A DNA stretch of 64,000 nt, from positions 434,001 through 498,000 of the forward strand of contig NZ_LMUP01000002.1 of NCBI RefSeq assembly GCF_009765875.1, in the 5' to 3' direction. A model generated the notes under the pieces. The model did not search any database, was not told the origin of the DNA, and saw nothing but the letters and a program-made list of their open reading frames with translations. The translations under genes were made by a program, and so were the position numbers. Positions 44,340 to 53,899 of the stretch are shown piece by piece (position 1 is the first letter of the stretch; every line of letters starts with the position of its first letter). This DNA comes from Pedobacter sp. L105 (lineage in GTDB: Bacteria; Bacteroidota; Bacteroidia; Sphingobacteriales; Sphingobacteriaceae).

Positions 44340-44996
44340 ATGTTTATCGGACACTTCGGATTATCCTTCGCCGCTAAAAAGGCTGCCCCTAAGGTTTCAT
44401 TAGGGATCCTTTTTATAGCTACACAATTTGTTGACCTCCTTTGGCCGTTTCTGCTGCTTTTCCATGTTGAAAAAGTAGCCGTTGTACCTGGTTATACGAA
44501 GACCAATGCTTTTGAATTTCTCTATTTTCCTTATACGCATAGCTTGCTCATGGGTTTTGTATGGGGCATAGTGGTAGGTGGCATATACTGGCTATTTAAA
44601 CGGGATACGCGGGGTACTATCGTGATTGGTCTTTGTGTTTTAAGCCATTGGTTTTTTGACTTAATCGTACACACAGCCGATCTGCCATTAACACCCTTTA
44701 GCGATTATAAAGTGGGATTTGGACTTTGGAATTATGTGGCCGTCACACTCATTATAGAATTTACCTTATTCTTAGCAGGCGCATTCGTTTATGCAACTTT
44801 TACCAAAGCCAAAAATAAGATTGGAAAGTGGGTGCTCTGGATATTGGTCATATTGCTTTTGGCTGTTCAGCTCGGTAATACCTTTGGCCCGGCCCCCACT
44901 GATTCGATAATGGCCCTATTTGTTTCTTTTATTACCTTGATGGTCATCATTCTTGCCCTTGCCTATTGGGTAGATAAAAACCGGGAGTTAGCTTAG
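44340..44996 (+). CDS. YdjM-like integral membrane protein (DUF457/metal-dependent hydrolase type)
   Basis: A 218-aa protein with about six hydrophobic segments. It opens with MFIGHFGLSFAAKKAAP, a variant of the HxxxG start of YdjM/DUF457 proteins, and has FPYTHSLLMG and SHWFFDLIVH with His and Asp residues that could bind a metal. The family is annotated as membrane-bound metal-dependent hydrolases without a defined substrate. It follows DUF4260 by 20 bp. Confidence 0.75.
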   Translation: MFIGHFGLSFAAKKAAPKVSLGILFIATQFVDLLWPFLLLFHVEKVAVVPGYTKTNAFEFLYFPYTHSLLMGFVWGIVVGGIYWLFKRDTRGTIVIGLCVLSHWFFDLIVHTADLPLTPFSDYKVGFGLWNYVAVTLIIEFTLFLAGAFVYATFTKAKNKIGKWVLWILVILLLAVQLGNTFGPAPTDSIMALFVSFITLMVIILALAYWVDKNRELA

Positions 44997-45021
44997 AAAA
45001 ATCGAAACCGGTCAATTTAAT

Positions 45022-45993
45022 ATGATGATAAAAATATTATATCAGCTCGTTTTTTGTTCACTGGTTATCCTGATCAGCAGCCAATGCCTGGCTCAAACAA
45101 AAATAGATACAACTGAAGTTCTCCGTATTGGCGGGATTAAACAGGTAGTTAAAATAGAAAGTAAAGACCGTTCAAAACCATTATTCCTGTTTATAACCGG
45201 CGGCCCCGGATCTGAAGGTATATACGATGAAAACAAAGCTTATCTTGATGAATTAAAAAAGCACTTTCTAGTTGTGGCCTGGGATCAAAGAAACTGCGGG
45301 CAAACGCTAAAACTTAATCCATCACCGGTCAAACTAACGGTTAAATTATATGAAAACGATACCCAGGAGTTAGTTAGGGCGCTACTGAAACAATTTCATC
45401 AAAAAAAACTGTTTATAATGGGCTGGTCATGGGGAACAGTATTAGGATTTTACATGGCCAGTAAACACCCCGATCAGCTGTATGCTTACATGGCAATAAG
45501 CCCTGCGGTTGATCAATGGTTAAGCGAGCGAATTTCGTTAAATGAATTAAAGCAAAAAGCTGTACAAGAAAGAAATGCACGGGCAATTAGCGAACTCGCA
45601 AAAGTTAAAATCCCATTTGAAAATGGTGTACAGAACTATTACGATCGAAAATGGTTGTCAATTTTTAATGGGGAGGCTATTGAAGATACCACAGCGTTTA
45701 AAAAATATTTTACCGAAAATTCGGAAATGATGGCCCTTTTTAAGGAAGCAAATTATATCAATCTCACAGTTTCCCTTCCAAAAATTAATTGTCCGGTTTA
45801 TTTCTTCGTGGGCCGAAAAGATCATCAAACTAATTATTCAATATCCGAAAAATATTACAATCAATTGGCAGCACCAAAAAAAGACCTCTTTTGGTTTGAA
45901 AAGTCTGGTCACTTAATTCCGGTTACAGAACCGGAATTAATGCAGGAAGTTGTAATCACTAAAATATTGCCACAGGTAACGCTAATGAAGTAA
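45022..45993 (+). CDS. Exported alpha/beta-hydrolase, proline-iminopeptidase-like (S33)
   Basis: A 323-aa exported hydrolase with a signal peptide ending SQCLAQ. The oxyanion motif GGPGSEG is at residues 60-66, AWDQRNCG near 86-93, the nucleophile elbow GWSWG places Ser at S136, and the catalytic His is in KSGHLIPV near 303. The HGGPG-like motif and DQRxxG block are characteristic of S33 aminopeptidases, so a peptidase acting on N-terminal residues or a related esterase is expected. It is 25 bp downstream of the YdjM-like gene. Confidence 0.85.
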   Translation: MMIKILYQLVFCSLVILISSQCLAQTKIDTTEVLRIGGIKQVVKIESKDRSKPLFLFITGGPGSEGIYDENKAYLDELKKHFLVVAWDQRNCGQTLKLNPSPVKLTVKLYENDTQELVRALLKQFHQKKLFIMGWSWGTVLGFYMASKHPDQLYAYMAISPAVDQWLSERISLNELKQKAVQERNARAISELAKVKIPFENGVQNYYDRKWLSIFNGEAIEDTTAFKKYFTENSEMMALFKEANYINLTVSLPKINCPVYFFVGRKDHQTNYSISEKYYNQLAAPKKDLFWFEKSGHLIPVTEPELMQEVVITKILPQVTLMK

Positions 45994-46118
45994 AAAAACT
46001 CGTTTATTCAAGCTCCTTTTTCAGTTTATTCGGTTTTGGCTACAGCATTCAAGGATTAGGCTACAATTGTTTATTTTAAGCATAGGATATTTGCTGGATC
46101 AAACTTTAAAAAAATTAT

Positions 46119-47015
46119 ATGCGTATTTTTCTCACAGGCGCTACGGGCTTTATTGGCTCTGCCATCGTTCAGGAATTAATTAATGCGGGCCATGAAGTAC
46201 TTGGGCTAACGCGCTCAGAAAGTGGCGAAAAGTCGCTTATCGCAGCCGGTGCTCAGGCCCATTGGGGTGATCTTAACAATTTAGACAGCCTGAAAAGCGG
46301 AGCTGCTGCCTCAGATGGTGTGATCCATACTGCTTTTAACCATGATTTTTCTAAGTTCAAAGAAAATTCTGATACCGACGGACGTGTAATTGAAACACTT
46401 GGCGAGGCGCTCGCTGGCTCTAACCGCCCTTTGATCATCACTTCTGGCATAGGTTTATTACCTAAAGGCAGGCTGGTAAACGAACAGGATATGCCCGTTG
46501 CTGGACCTAATCCCCGCATAGCATCAGAAATAGCAGCAGATGCAGTGGCAGAACGCGGCGTGCGTGTTTCAGTAGTTCGCCTGCCTCCATCTGTTCATGG
46601 TGACGGAGACCATGCCTTTGTGCCCATGCTCATCAGGATCGCCCGCGAAAAAGGTATCTCTGTATATGAGGGTGAAGGATTGAATCGCTGGCCTGCTGTA
46701 CACCGGCTTGATGCAGCAAAGCTTTTCAGGCTTGCATTGGAAAAGTCGGCTCCGGGAGGCACACGCTATCACGGCGTGGGAGATGAAGGAGTTCTGTTCC
46801 GCGATATAGCTGAAATCATCGGACACCGACTTCATATTCCAGTAGTATCTCAATCAAAAGAGGAAGCAGCAACGCATTTTGGTTCATTTGCACACTTCGC
46901 AGCAATGGATATATTTGCTTCAGGCAAAATAACAGGGGAAAAATTAGGATGGTATCCTGCACAGCCCGGACTTCTTGAAGACCTTGAAAATGGCAGTTAT
47001 TTTTCGGCTTTATAG
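46119..47015 (+). CDS. Extended SDR, NAD(P)-dependent epimerase/reductase-like
   Basis: A 298-aa protein of the extended SDR group. The cofactor motif is TGATGFIGSAIVQEL at residues 6-20, with a conserved NAD-loop and DGVIHTAFNHD near 68. The usual Tyr-Lys pair is not obvious; the family (similar to YbjS/ dTDP-glucose epimerase-like proteins that often lack it) tolerates this. A C-terminal substrate lobe carries HRLDAAKLFRLALE. Function is undefined. The AraC paralogue at 47106 follows on the same strand. Confidence 0.83.
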   Translation: MRIFLTGATGFIGSAIVQELINAGHEVLGLTRSESGEKSLIAAGAQAHWGDLNNLDSLKSGAAASDGVIHTAFNHDFSKFKENSDTDGRVIETLGEALAGSNRPLIITSGIGLLPKGRLVNEQDMPVAGPNPRIASEIAADAVAERGVRVSVVRLPPSVHGDGDHAFVPMLIRIAREKGISVYEGEGLNRWPAVHRLDAAKLFRLALEKSAPGGTRYHGVGDEGVLFRDIAEIIGHRLHIPVVSQSKEEAATHFGSFAHFAAMDIFASGKITGEKLGWYPAQPGLLEDLENGSYFSAL

Positions 47016-47105
47016 TTCATTTAAGATGAAGTGGAAAAATTATAAGATGAAGTATCATGTTAACCTTATCCAGACTTTGGTTTATAATATTGAATATATT
47101 TGAAC

Positions 47106-48023
47106 ATGGCAGACAAACAAATTCATAGAATTAAAACCATAACTGAATATCATCGGCTTAGAGGTCTACCTAAACCAGAACATCCTTTGATCAGCCTGGT
47201 GAACTACGAGGACATCAGGCAATCGCCGGAGAACAATAATATCAGCTGGATATGTGATTTCTATTCCATTGCAATGAAAAGGAATCTGAATGCCAAATTC
47301 AAGTATGGACAACAGGACTATGATTTTGATGAGGGCACGATGTTTTTCATTGCACCTGGTCAGGTTTTTAAGATCGAGATTAATCCCGATATAGCGCACA
47401 AAAAATCCGGATGGATATTACTCATTCATCCGGATTTTTTATGGGATATGTCTTTAGCAAAAACGATAAAAGGATATGACTATTTCGGTTATTCGGTTCG
47501 CGAAGCCCTTTTCCTCTCGAATAAGGAAGAATTGATTATTTCCGGTATCATGCAAAACATTCAGCAGGAGTACCATGTAAATATTGATAAATTCAGCCAG
47601 CAGATTATTGTTTCCCAAATCGAGGTGTTGCTGAATTATGGCGAAAGGTTTTACCATCGCCAATTTCTCACCCGCAAAATGGTCAATCACCAGATCCTTG
47701 ACCAGCTGGAAGCAATCCTGGAGAGCCATTTTAATGGCCATCCAATCAACAAGGGATTACCATCTGTTCATGCTATTGCAGAACAGCTTAACCTTTCTCC
47801 CGATTACTTAAGTACTTTATTAAAAGTAACTACGGGGCAGAATACCCAGCAGCACATCCACGAAAAACTAATCGAAAAAGCAAAGGAAAAGTTGTCTGCA
47901 ACAAACCTGTCTATAAGTGAGATAGCTTATGAATTGGGCTTTGAGCATTCACAGTCGTTCAGCAAATTGTTTAAGACCAAAACTAACCTGTCACCCATGG
48001 AATTCAGACAGTCTTTTAATTAA
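47106..48023 (+). CDS. AraC-family transcriptional regulator
   Basis: A 305-aa regulator; the ATG at 47106 (MADKQIHRIKT) is preferred over a TTG at 47100. An N-terminal sensing domain (FKYGQQDYDFDEGTMFFIAPGQVF) precedes two HTH motifs, AIAEQLNLSPDYLSTLL and SISEIAYELGFEHSQSFSKLF, ending PMEFRQSFN. It is a clear paralogue of the regulator at 41986. It follows the extended SDR gene, which is the likely target. Its N-terminal domain differs more, so the ligands may differ. Confidence 0.9.
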   Translation: MADKQIHRIKTITEYHRLRGLPKPEHPLISLVNYEDIRQSPENNNISWICDFYSIAMKRNLNAKFKYGQQDYDFDEGTMFFIAPGQVFKIEINPDIAHKKSGWILLIHPDFLWDMSLAKTIKGYDYFGYSVREALFLSNKEELIISGIMQNIQQEYHVNIDKFSQQIIVSQIEVLLNYGERFYHRQFLTRKMVNHQILDQLEAILESHFNGHPINKGLPSVHAIAEQLNLSPDYLSTLLKVTTGQNTQQHIHEKLIEKAKEKLSATNLSISEIAYELGFEHSQSFSKLFKTKTNLSPMEFRQSFN

Positions 48024-48116
48024 CTGGTTTACCTGTCAATGATAGAAAACAGGATGAACAAAAATTTATAAACCCTTCCTGCAATTGTAGGTAAGTGCCC
48101 CTGGAAATGGATAAAA

Positions 48117-49355
48117 TTAATGGGTATTGATCTTTTCAGCAATTTCTTTAAGTGAGCTGGTCGGTTTGATAAGATTAAACCCATCCCAATAATCATCCTT
48201 ATAGTTTTCTACTACCTTCTTAAATACATAATCGTCAGGCATGACCAGCTCTTTGCTGTAGTTATTCCTGGGATGTTCATTTACTTTAGATATGAATAAT
48301 TCCGCACTTATATGCAGGTTACCATCGATATGTTGTTTTTTTGCCTTTACATGATGTGTGGTTTCGATCTTATAAAAATAAGGATACCATTTACCATTTA
48401 ATTTAACATATTTTTCACTGAGTTCTTCATTGACTTTTTCAAGGCTATAACCCAATAATTTCATCATAGGTCGCTGAAGAAAGGGCACATCAGGTTCAGT
48501 GTAAGGCACGCCTTTGGGACTCAATGCAAAATCAACTGATACGATTGCATAACTACTCTTGATAATCACCACCGTTCCTTTGTATAACGCCTTTCTTACT
48601 CCATCCTTCTGATCAAATTTTATGACATACGCATCTTCTCCGTTGACACTCGTAGAACCAACTATATCATATTTATATTTTGAAAGATAATCTTCCCCGA
48701 AGATAGCCCCGGGATGTTTAACAATATCGTTGTCCAAAACAATATAAGCGACACCTTTTACAGCAGCATGAAATGGATTATTTACCTCCCTGTCACCTAC
48801 TTTCTTCAAGCTTCTTTCCTTATTGATCACTACCAGGTCCTTTTCTTTTTTACTGTTATATCCCTGGTTCAGGATATTTAGCGAGGCTTCCGCAAATGAA
48901 AGATAATTCGAATCGATCCTCCCTGTTTCCCTGTAAAAACCTACCATTTCAAAGGCACCTGTAACATAATTTTGAGGAACATTTTTCATCGCACGCCTGA
49001 TAATAGATTCCGCACTAACCGGCCTGATTACGATTTCATTCAGGCTGATTATAGCTGTTGAAAGTCTAATCCTTAATCCGGTATGTAAATTTGATAAGGG
49101 GATTTTAATATTTTTATAACCTATACAGGACACACTTAGCGAATCCTTCAACTGCATACCTGAAAATTCTACGATAAAACTTCCTTCGCTATTGGTAACG
49201 GTACCTGCCCCTGCGCCGATCCTAACACTTACATAAGGTAAAGTAATATTGTTTTCGTCTACCACCACACCCTCTATTTTGGTTATGTTTTGGGCGCAAA
49301 CAGTATTAAAAATGATCACTACACTTATAAATACTATAAAGGCAATTTTCCCCAT
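48117..49355 (-). CDS. Exported protein with CarboxypepD_reg-like domain
   Basis: A 412-aa protein with signal peptide MGKIAFIVFISVVIIFNTVCAQ, then a CarboxypepD_reg-like beta-sandwich (residues about 25-105: IEGVVVDENNITLPYVSVRIG, IGYKNIKIPL). The rest is beta-rich (FALSPKGVP, YVIKFDQKDG) without a recognised domain, in the style of Bacteroidetes DUF5686/DUF2012-type surface proteins, but without their barrel. It may be a periplasmic structural or binding protein. It stands alone on its strand, and its role is unknown. Confidence 0.72.
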   Translation of the reverse strand: MGKIAFIVFISVVIIFNTVCAQNITKIEGVVVDENNITLPYVSVRIGAGAGTVTNSEGSFIVEFSGMQLKDSLSVSCIGYKNIKIPLSNLHTGLRIRLSTAIISLNEIVIRPVSAESIIRRAMKNVPQNYVTGAFEMVGFYRETGRIDSNYLSFAEASLNILNQGYNSKKEKDLVVINKERSLKKVGDREVNNPFHAAVKGVAYIVLDNDIVKHPGAIFGEDYLSKYKYDIVGSTSVNGEDAYVIKFDQKDGVRKALYKGTVVIIKSSYAIVSVDFALSPKGVPYTEPDVPFLQRPMMKLLGYSLEKVNEELSEKYVKLNGKWYPYFYKIETTHHVKAKKQHIDGNLHISAELFISKVNEHPRNNYSKELVMPDDYVFKKVVENYKDDYWDGFNLIKPTSSLKEIAEKINTH

Positions 49356-49698
49356 TTCTGTATCATTTTCTAATAAATAGATTATCTCTCCTTAATGTTG
49401 AAGAACAGCAATTTATTTATTAGGTATCGGTTTACGATTATTTTAACATAATTAGCGGTGTTTTTAACATTATCCGTAATAGGATGAAGATGTTTAGGTG
49501 AAAATCGGTTATATTAATAGATCCTCCATCTCTCCTATATAAGTTAAACACTGTTGTTTATCTACCGATTTGTTAAAATAGCGCTTTTGCAAAAACACTA
49601 TTTTGCCAACATTACGTTAAAATAATATTAGGTTTAAGCCCTCATCTAAAGTTAATTTTGGTTTTAGTTACTTATCAAGTGATAAATACGAGCCAAAT
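49356..49698. promoter_or_regulatory. Divergent intergenic region with GH5 promoter
   Basis: A 343-bp AT-rich gap between a minus-strand and a plus-strand gene. It holds TAATTTTG at 49653-49660, which matches TAnnTTTG and would start transcription near 49667, about 32 nt before the GH5 ATG. TTTA at 49633-49636 is in place of the -33 TTTG. No repeats or ORFs stand out. Confidence 0.45.
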
Positions 49699-50712
49699 AT
49701 GCCATCCTATATGATGATCTCCAGAAAGATAATTTTAAAAAAAATAGCAATCTTTTCTTTACTCTGTTTTGCCTGCGCTTCTGCTTTTGCTCAAAATGGT
49801 AATCCGGTTAGCCTTCATGGCGCACTAAGCGTAGAAAATGGTAAGATACTTGACCAGCATCATATAGAGCCTCAGCTACGCGGGATAAGTTTGTCCTGGA
49901 GCGTATGGGCCGGCAGGAAGTATTACAATAACGACGTAGTAAAATGGCTTAAATCTGATTTTAACATCAGCTTGTTAAGGATTTCTATGGCAGTAGAACC
50001 TGACAGTGGTTATTTAAAAGATCAAGCCGGGCAGGAACAACTCATCACTAAAACTATTGATGCTGCAATTAAGCAGAATTTATATGTACTGATAGATTGG
50101 CATGATCACCACGCCAGTAAAAATGTGGAAGCATCCAAATTATTCTTTATTAAAATGGCTAAAAAATATGCGGGCAAGCCCAATGTGATCTATGAAATCT
50201 GGAACGAACCGGAACGTGTAAGCTGGCCGTTGATAAAAGATTACGCAGTACAAGTAATTACGGAAATCCGTAAGTACGATGCAAATAACCTGATCGTTGT
50301 TGGAAGTCCGGCCTGGGATCAGGATGTAGATATTACCGCGAAAGATCCGATTTCTGGTTTTAAAAACATTGCTTATTCTTTCCATTTTTACGCATCAGAT
50401 CCCAGTCACCAGGAAAAGTTAATGGCTAAAGCAGATGCAGCAATACAAATGGGCTTACCTTTATTCGTAACCGAATGGGGAGTTGGCGAGTCTGACGGGA
50501 ATGGGGTTTTTGACCGGACTAAAACAGCAACCTGGCTAAACTGGCTGGAGAAAAATAAATTAAGCTGGGCAAACTGGAACATCACAGATAAAGACGAAAC
50601 AACTGCGATATTAAAACCGGGTGCAAGTGTAAAAGGAAAATGGCCGGTACAAATGCTTACACCTGCAGGTGATTACATCCGTAGCCAACTCAATGAACTC
50701 AACAGAAAATAA
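49699..50712 (+). CDS. Exported GH5-family glycoside hydrolase (endoglucanase-like)
   Basis: A 337-aa secreted GH5 enzyme, with signal peptide ending SAFAQ and a TIM barrel. The acid/base Glu is E170 in EIWNEP, and the nucleophile is E259 in FVTEWG. LLRISMAVEPDSGY and VLIDWHDHHA are GH5 landmarks. GH5 members hydrolyse beta-1,4-glucan, mannan or related chains by a retaining mechanism; the exact subfamily is not decided. The HWxDHH-like block suggests a cellulase/endoglucanase. It stands alone without a visible polysaccharide utilisation locus. Confidence 0.92.
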   Translation: MPSYMMISRKIILKKIAIFSLLCFACASAFAQNGNPVSLHGALSVENGKILDQHHIEPQLRGISLSWSVWAGRKYYNNDVVKWLKSDFNISLLRISMAVEPDSGYLKDQAGQEQLITKTIDAAIKQNLYVLIDWHDHHASKNVEASKLFFIKMAKKYAGKPNVIYEIWNEPERVSWPLIKDYAVQVITEIRKYDANNLIVVGSPAWDQDVDITAKDPISGFKNIAYSFHFYASDPSHQEKLMAKADAAIQMGLPLFVTEWGVGESDGNGVFDRTKTATWLNWLEKNKLSWANWNITDKDETTAILKPGASVKGKWPVQMLTPAGDYIRSQLNELNRK

Positions 50713-50857
50713 GAAGTTTTTTTAATAGATAGACAGCGCTCCATCTTTACGAAAGCTTTTTACAACTGCTTATTGAAATAATCATCGTATCCTAAACATA
50801 CATTAAGGAAATATCCCGCCATTTTTTAACACATTATAAATTAGATAAAACAAGTAC

Positions 50858-52294
50858 TTATGCAGCGGAACTTTCAGAAAATGCGCTGAGTAGATCTCCT
50901 AATTTAACCAACGCCTTTTGTACTTTGTTTTCCCAGAGGTTGCAATAACTTATACGGATATAATGCTGGTAATCCCCTTTGGATGAAAATAACTCTCCCG
51001 GTGCATATGATACTTCATGCTGAAAGGCTTTTTCCTGGAAGTCAGCGGCATTAATGTTCTCCGGTAGCTCCACCCAGATCACGAGTCCTCCTTTAGGCCT
51101 TGTTACTTTTGTGCCTTTTGGAAAGTGCTGCTCAATCAGGCTGGTCGTTCGAATCAGGTTCTTGTTTAGTTCTAATCTTAATTTTTGTAAATGTCTTTCA
51201 TAAGAGCCCGAACTAAGTAATTGCAGCACAACCCGCTGACTGAAATTGGAGGTCGATCCATTATGCATTGATTTGATTCTGGCCACGTCGTAGGTAAACC
51301 GCCCTGCTGCACACCAGCCAATACGAAACCCGGGAACAAGTGTTTTAGTAAAAGAACTGCAATACATTACCCATCCATCGGTGTCGTAGGCCTTGATTGT
51401 ATCCGGCCGGCTACCTTTAAAAAATAACTCGCCATAAATATCATCTTCAACCAAAGGAATTTGATGGGAGTTAGCAAATTCGGCAAGTTGTTTTTTTCCT
51501 TCAGTACTGATACTTGCCCCGTCCGGATTATTAAAATTACTAACCAGCACGCAGGCTTTAATCGCCAGCTTTTCACAGGCTTCTTTAACATCATCAACCG
51601 ATATCCCGGTTTCAGGGTGCGAAGGTATAGTAGCAATTTTCAGGTCCAAAGCTTCCAGTACCTGCATAATACCATAATAACAGGGGTCTTGCACCAGCAC
51701 CGTGTCACCTGGTTTCGTGACTGCCTTTAGGCAACATAAGATAGCTTCAGTTGCTCCGTTAGTAATGATCAGTTCATCAGCATGGGTTGAACCTTTCCAA
51801 AGGAATGACCTTTTGGCGATCTCTTCGCGCAACTCCTGGTTACCAATGCGGCTCTCCAGTTTTAGATAATTGCCGCTGCTATCTCTTGAAGTTTGCTGTA
51901 TAGCACGCTTTATGCTATTGAAAGGTAACAGCCTGTTATCAGGGAGGGCATTAGCAAAGGTCACAAAGTTTCTGCTGGTACCGTTAATGCGCAACTTTTG
52001 CAGCAACTGATCAATATGTACGCTTCTCTCGGATAAAGAGGCTGGCAAAGCCTTGGGAAGCGGTAGTCTTTTACCCAGGCTATGGTTAACAAAATACCCG
52101 GACTTTTCCCTGGAAATAACCAAACCCTTATCCAACAAATAATTGAAAGACTGTAATACAGTACCGATGCTTAAGCCATTTTCTTTATGTAAATTTCTTA
52201 TTGACGGTAATTTTTCTTCAGCTTTATAAATTCCGCTATCAATCATAGCTGCAATCTTGTTCGCAAACGTAATATAAACAGGTTCTTTCATCAA
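50858..52294 (-). CDS. MocR-type regulator (GntR winged helix fused to PLP aminotransferase)
   Basis: A 478-aa MocR protein. Residues about 8-75 are a GntR-type winged helix (GIYKAEEKLPSIRNLHKENGLSIGTV), and residues 100-470 a fold-type I aminotransferase domain with the PLP Lys K317 in SSFTKTLVPGFRIGW and NFNNPDGAS near 245. MocR proteins use PLP as effector and regulate vitamin B6, amino-acid or GABA/taurine genes. It is paralogous to the MocR at 54387. It is followed upstream on the same strand by the PEP-mutase fusion; direct control of the neighbouring genes is inferred. Confidence 0.93.
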   Translation of the reverse strand: MMKEPVYITFANKIAAMIDSGIYKAEEKLPSIRNLHKENGLSIGTVLQSFNYLLDKGLVISREKSGYFVNHSLGKRLPLPKALPASLSERSVHIDQLLQKLRINGTSRNFVTFANALPDNRLLPFNSIKRAIQQTSRDSSGNYLKLESRIGNQELREEIAKRSFLWKGSTHADELIITNGATEAILCCLKAVTKPGDTVLVQDPCYYGIMQVLEALDLKIATIPSHPETGISVDDVKEACEKLAIKACVLVSNFNNPDGASISTEGKKQLAEFANSHQIPLVEDDIYGELFFKGSRPDTIKAYDTDGWVMYCSSFTKTLVPGFRIGWCAAGRFTYDVARIKSMHNGSTSNFSQRVVLQLLSSGSYERHLQKLRLELNKNLIRTTSLIEQHFPKGTKVTRPKGGLVIWVELPENINAADFQEKAFQHEVSYAPGELFSSKGDYQHYIRISYCNLWENKVQKALVKLGDLLSAFSESSAA

Positions 52295-52385
52295 ACAAAG
52301 GTAATCTGTTACAGATAAATAAACAAAATTAAAATCTGTTAACTGATCTTTTCAAATACCAACGGATGGTTTATAAATCTACGAA

Positions 52386-53465
52386 TCACTTATTAAAAAG
52401 TTCGTTAAGGGTATGAGAAGATATGGCATTGTTACCAAATTGAAATGTACCTTTTTGGAACACCTCATCTGCGGCATTAAAAAAAGCTCCATAGGCTGCA
52501 CGAAAAAATGCTCCGCCAACACTTACCCGCTTTACGCCAATATCTTCCAGCATATTTAGAGAAAAGTTAGTGTTTGGAATGCCCATCACCACATTCACCG
52601 GATGAGGTGCTACAGCTTTGACCACGGCTTCAATATCTTCCGGTGTTCTTAGCCCGGGGGCAAACAATACGTCAGCTCCTGCATCCGCAAAAGCTACCAA
52701 TCTACGTATCGTATCATTTAAATCAATTCTGCCATGTATTAAATTCTCGGCACGTGCAGTAAGGGTAAAATGGTATGGCAAACTTCGGGCTGCGGCTATT
52801 GCAGCTTTAACGCGCTCTAACGCATAGTCAAATGGGTAAATCGGGTCAGCGGGATTACCTGTGGCATCTTCTATTGAACCGCCAGCCAGCCCAATATTTC
52901 CGGCCATAAGAATAGTTTCCGCGCAAATATCCGGCTGGTCACCAAAACAACGCTCCAGATCAGCCGATACAGGTAAATTGGTGGCATCAGCGATGTTTTT
53001 TGCATTCAATAATGTTTGCTCGCGCGATATCAGTGACTGGCCATCTACCTTACCCATAGAAAAAGCTAATCCTGCGCTTGTTGTAGCCAATGCCTCAAAT
53101 CCGAAGCTGGTTAACGCCTTTGCCGAACCCGCATCCCAGGCGTTTGCCACCACAAATATTCCGCTGCGCTCATGTAAACTTTTAAAAATCCCGGCTTTTT
53201 GATAAATCGTATCTGTACTTGCCGGGTCTATGTGGCAATTCAACTCCAATTTACGCTTATGGGGTTCAGTGATATAATACTTATTAAGGATATTAACCTT
53301 TTTTACCATCAATAATCGCATATCTGATACGATATAGGTAGCAAGTTCCGCGTCACCTATATTTTCTGCTGTTATGTCGAGTCTAAAGCCTTGACCCTGA
53401 ATGCCACCGCCGTTTGTAAATTCGACATCAAAATCAAATACTACTCTTTTTTCTTTTACCATCAT
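52386..53465 (-). CDS. Isocitrate lyase/PEP-mutase-family protein with N-terminal extra domain
   Basis: A 359-aa protein with two parts. Residues about 1-72 (VVFDFDVEFTNGGGIQGQGF, LLMVKKVNILNKYYITEPHKR) form a small domain that, from memory, exists as a stand-alone 70-90-aa protein in other bacteria; its role is unknown. Residues about 95-350 match the PEP-mutase/isocitrate lyase-like barrel: KSLHERSGIFVVANAWDAGSAKAL, VSADLERCFG, SIEDATG and DVLFAPGLR. The cysteine and KKCGH motif of isocitrate lyase is absent, as in carboxyphosphonoenolpyruvate/oxaloacetate-hydrolase-like members. The start ATG at 53465 includes the extra domain. The fusion is unusual. Confidence 0.83.
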   Translation of the reverse strand: MMVKEKRVVFDFDVEFTNGGGIQGQGFRLDITAENIGDAELATYIVSDMRLLMVKKVNILNKYYITEPHKRKLELNCHIDPASTDTIYQKAGIFKSLHERSGIFVVANAWDAGSAKALTSFGFEALATTSAGLAFSMGKVDGQSLISREQTLLNAKNIADATNLPVSADLERCFGDQPDICAETILMAGNIGLAGGSIEDATGNPADPIYPFDYALERVKAAIAAARSLPYHFTLTARAENLIHGRIDLNDTIRRLVAFADAGADVLFAPGLRTPEDIEAVVKAVAPHPVNVVMGIPNTNFSLNMLEDIGVKRVSVGGAFFRAAYGAFFNAADEVFQKGTFQFGNNAISSHTLNELFNK

Positions 53466-53551
53466 CTAAAAGTAAAGCTCTTTATCCTTATTAAATCCAA
53501 AATTCCATAATTCTAATTCATTAAACACTTCGCGGTTGTTAATTCGCTATG

Positions 53552-53899
53552 TTAAGAAAGCACCACATTTTCCCTATCTCCATGAGCCTTGGGTTCTGAA
53601 ATCACAACAAAGCGGATCTCATCTAAACTTTGATTAATTATACGATGCCTGGTTAAGGGAGGAATATGAATAGATTCCCGATCCTGAACCGTTATAATTT
53701 CACCTTCGATCTCAAATGTTGCAGGTCCGTTCAGGACGTAAAAAACTTGCTGCGCTTTTTTATGAAAATGATATTGTTCGGCCGTGCCGGGCGGCATCTT
53801 TTCCTCAATTATACTCAGTGAGCCCGAGTTAAGCAGATGCCAGCCATCACAATTTTCTCCCCACTTATAGTGTTCGGCATTTTTAATTGATGTTATCAT
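53552..53899 (-). CDS. Small cupin-domain protein
   Basis: A 115-aa single-domain cupin. Motif 1 is seen as AEQYHFHKKAQQVFYVLNGPATFEIEG (His ligands H52 and H54, approx.) and motif 2 as IHIPPLTRHRIINQS. It probably binds a metal and may isomerise or sense a small molecule. It lies 87 bp upstream of the PEP-mutase fusion on the same strand and is divergent from the second MocR gene, which suggests shared regulation. The substrate is unknown. Confidence 0.87.
   Translation of the reverse strand: MITSIKNAEHYKWGENCDGWHLLNSGSLSIIEEKMPPGTAEQYHFHKKAQQVFYVLNGPATFEIEGEIITVQDRESIHIPPLTRHRIINQSLDEIRFVVISEPKAHGDRENVVLS

Noticed and set aside
47095..47102. TATATTTG, a TAnnTTTG promoter core, before the AraC gene
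   Set aside because: It lies 4 bp before the ATG at 47106, so transcription would begin inside the gene; likely a chance match.
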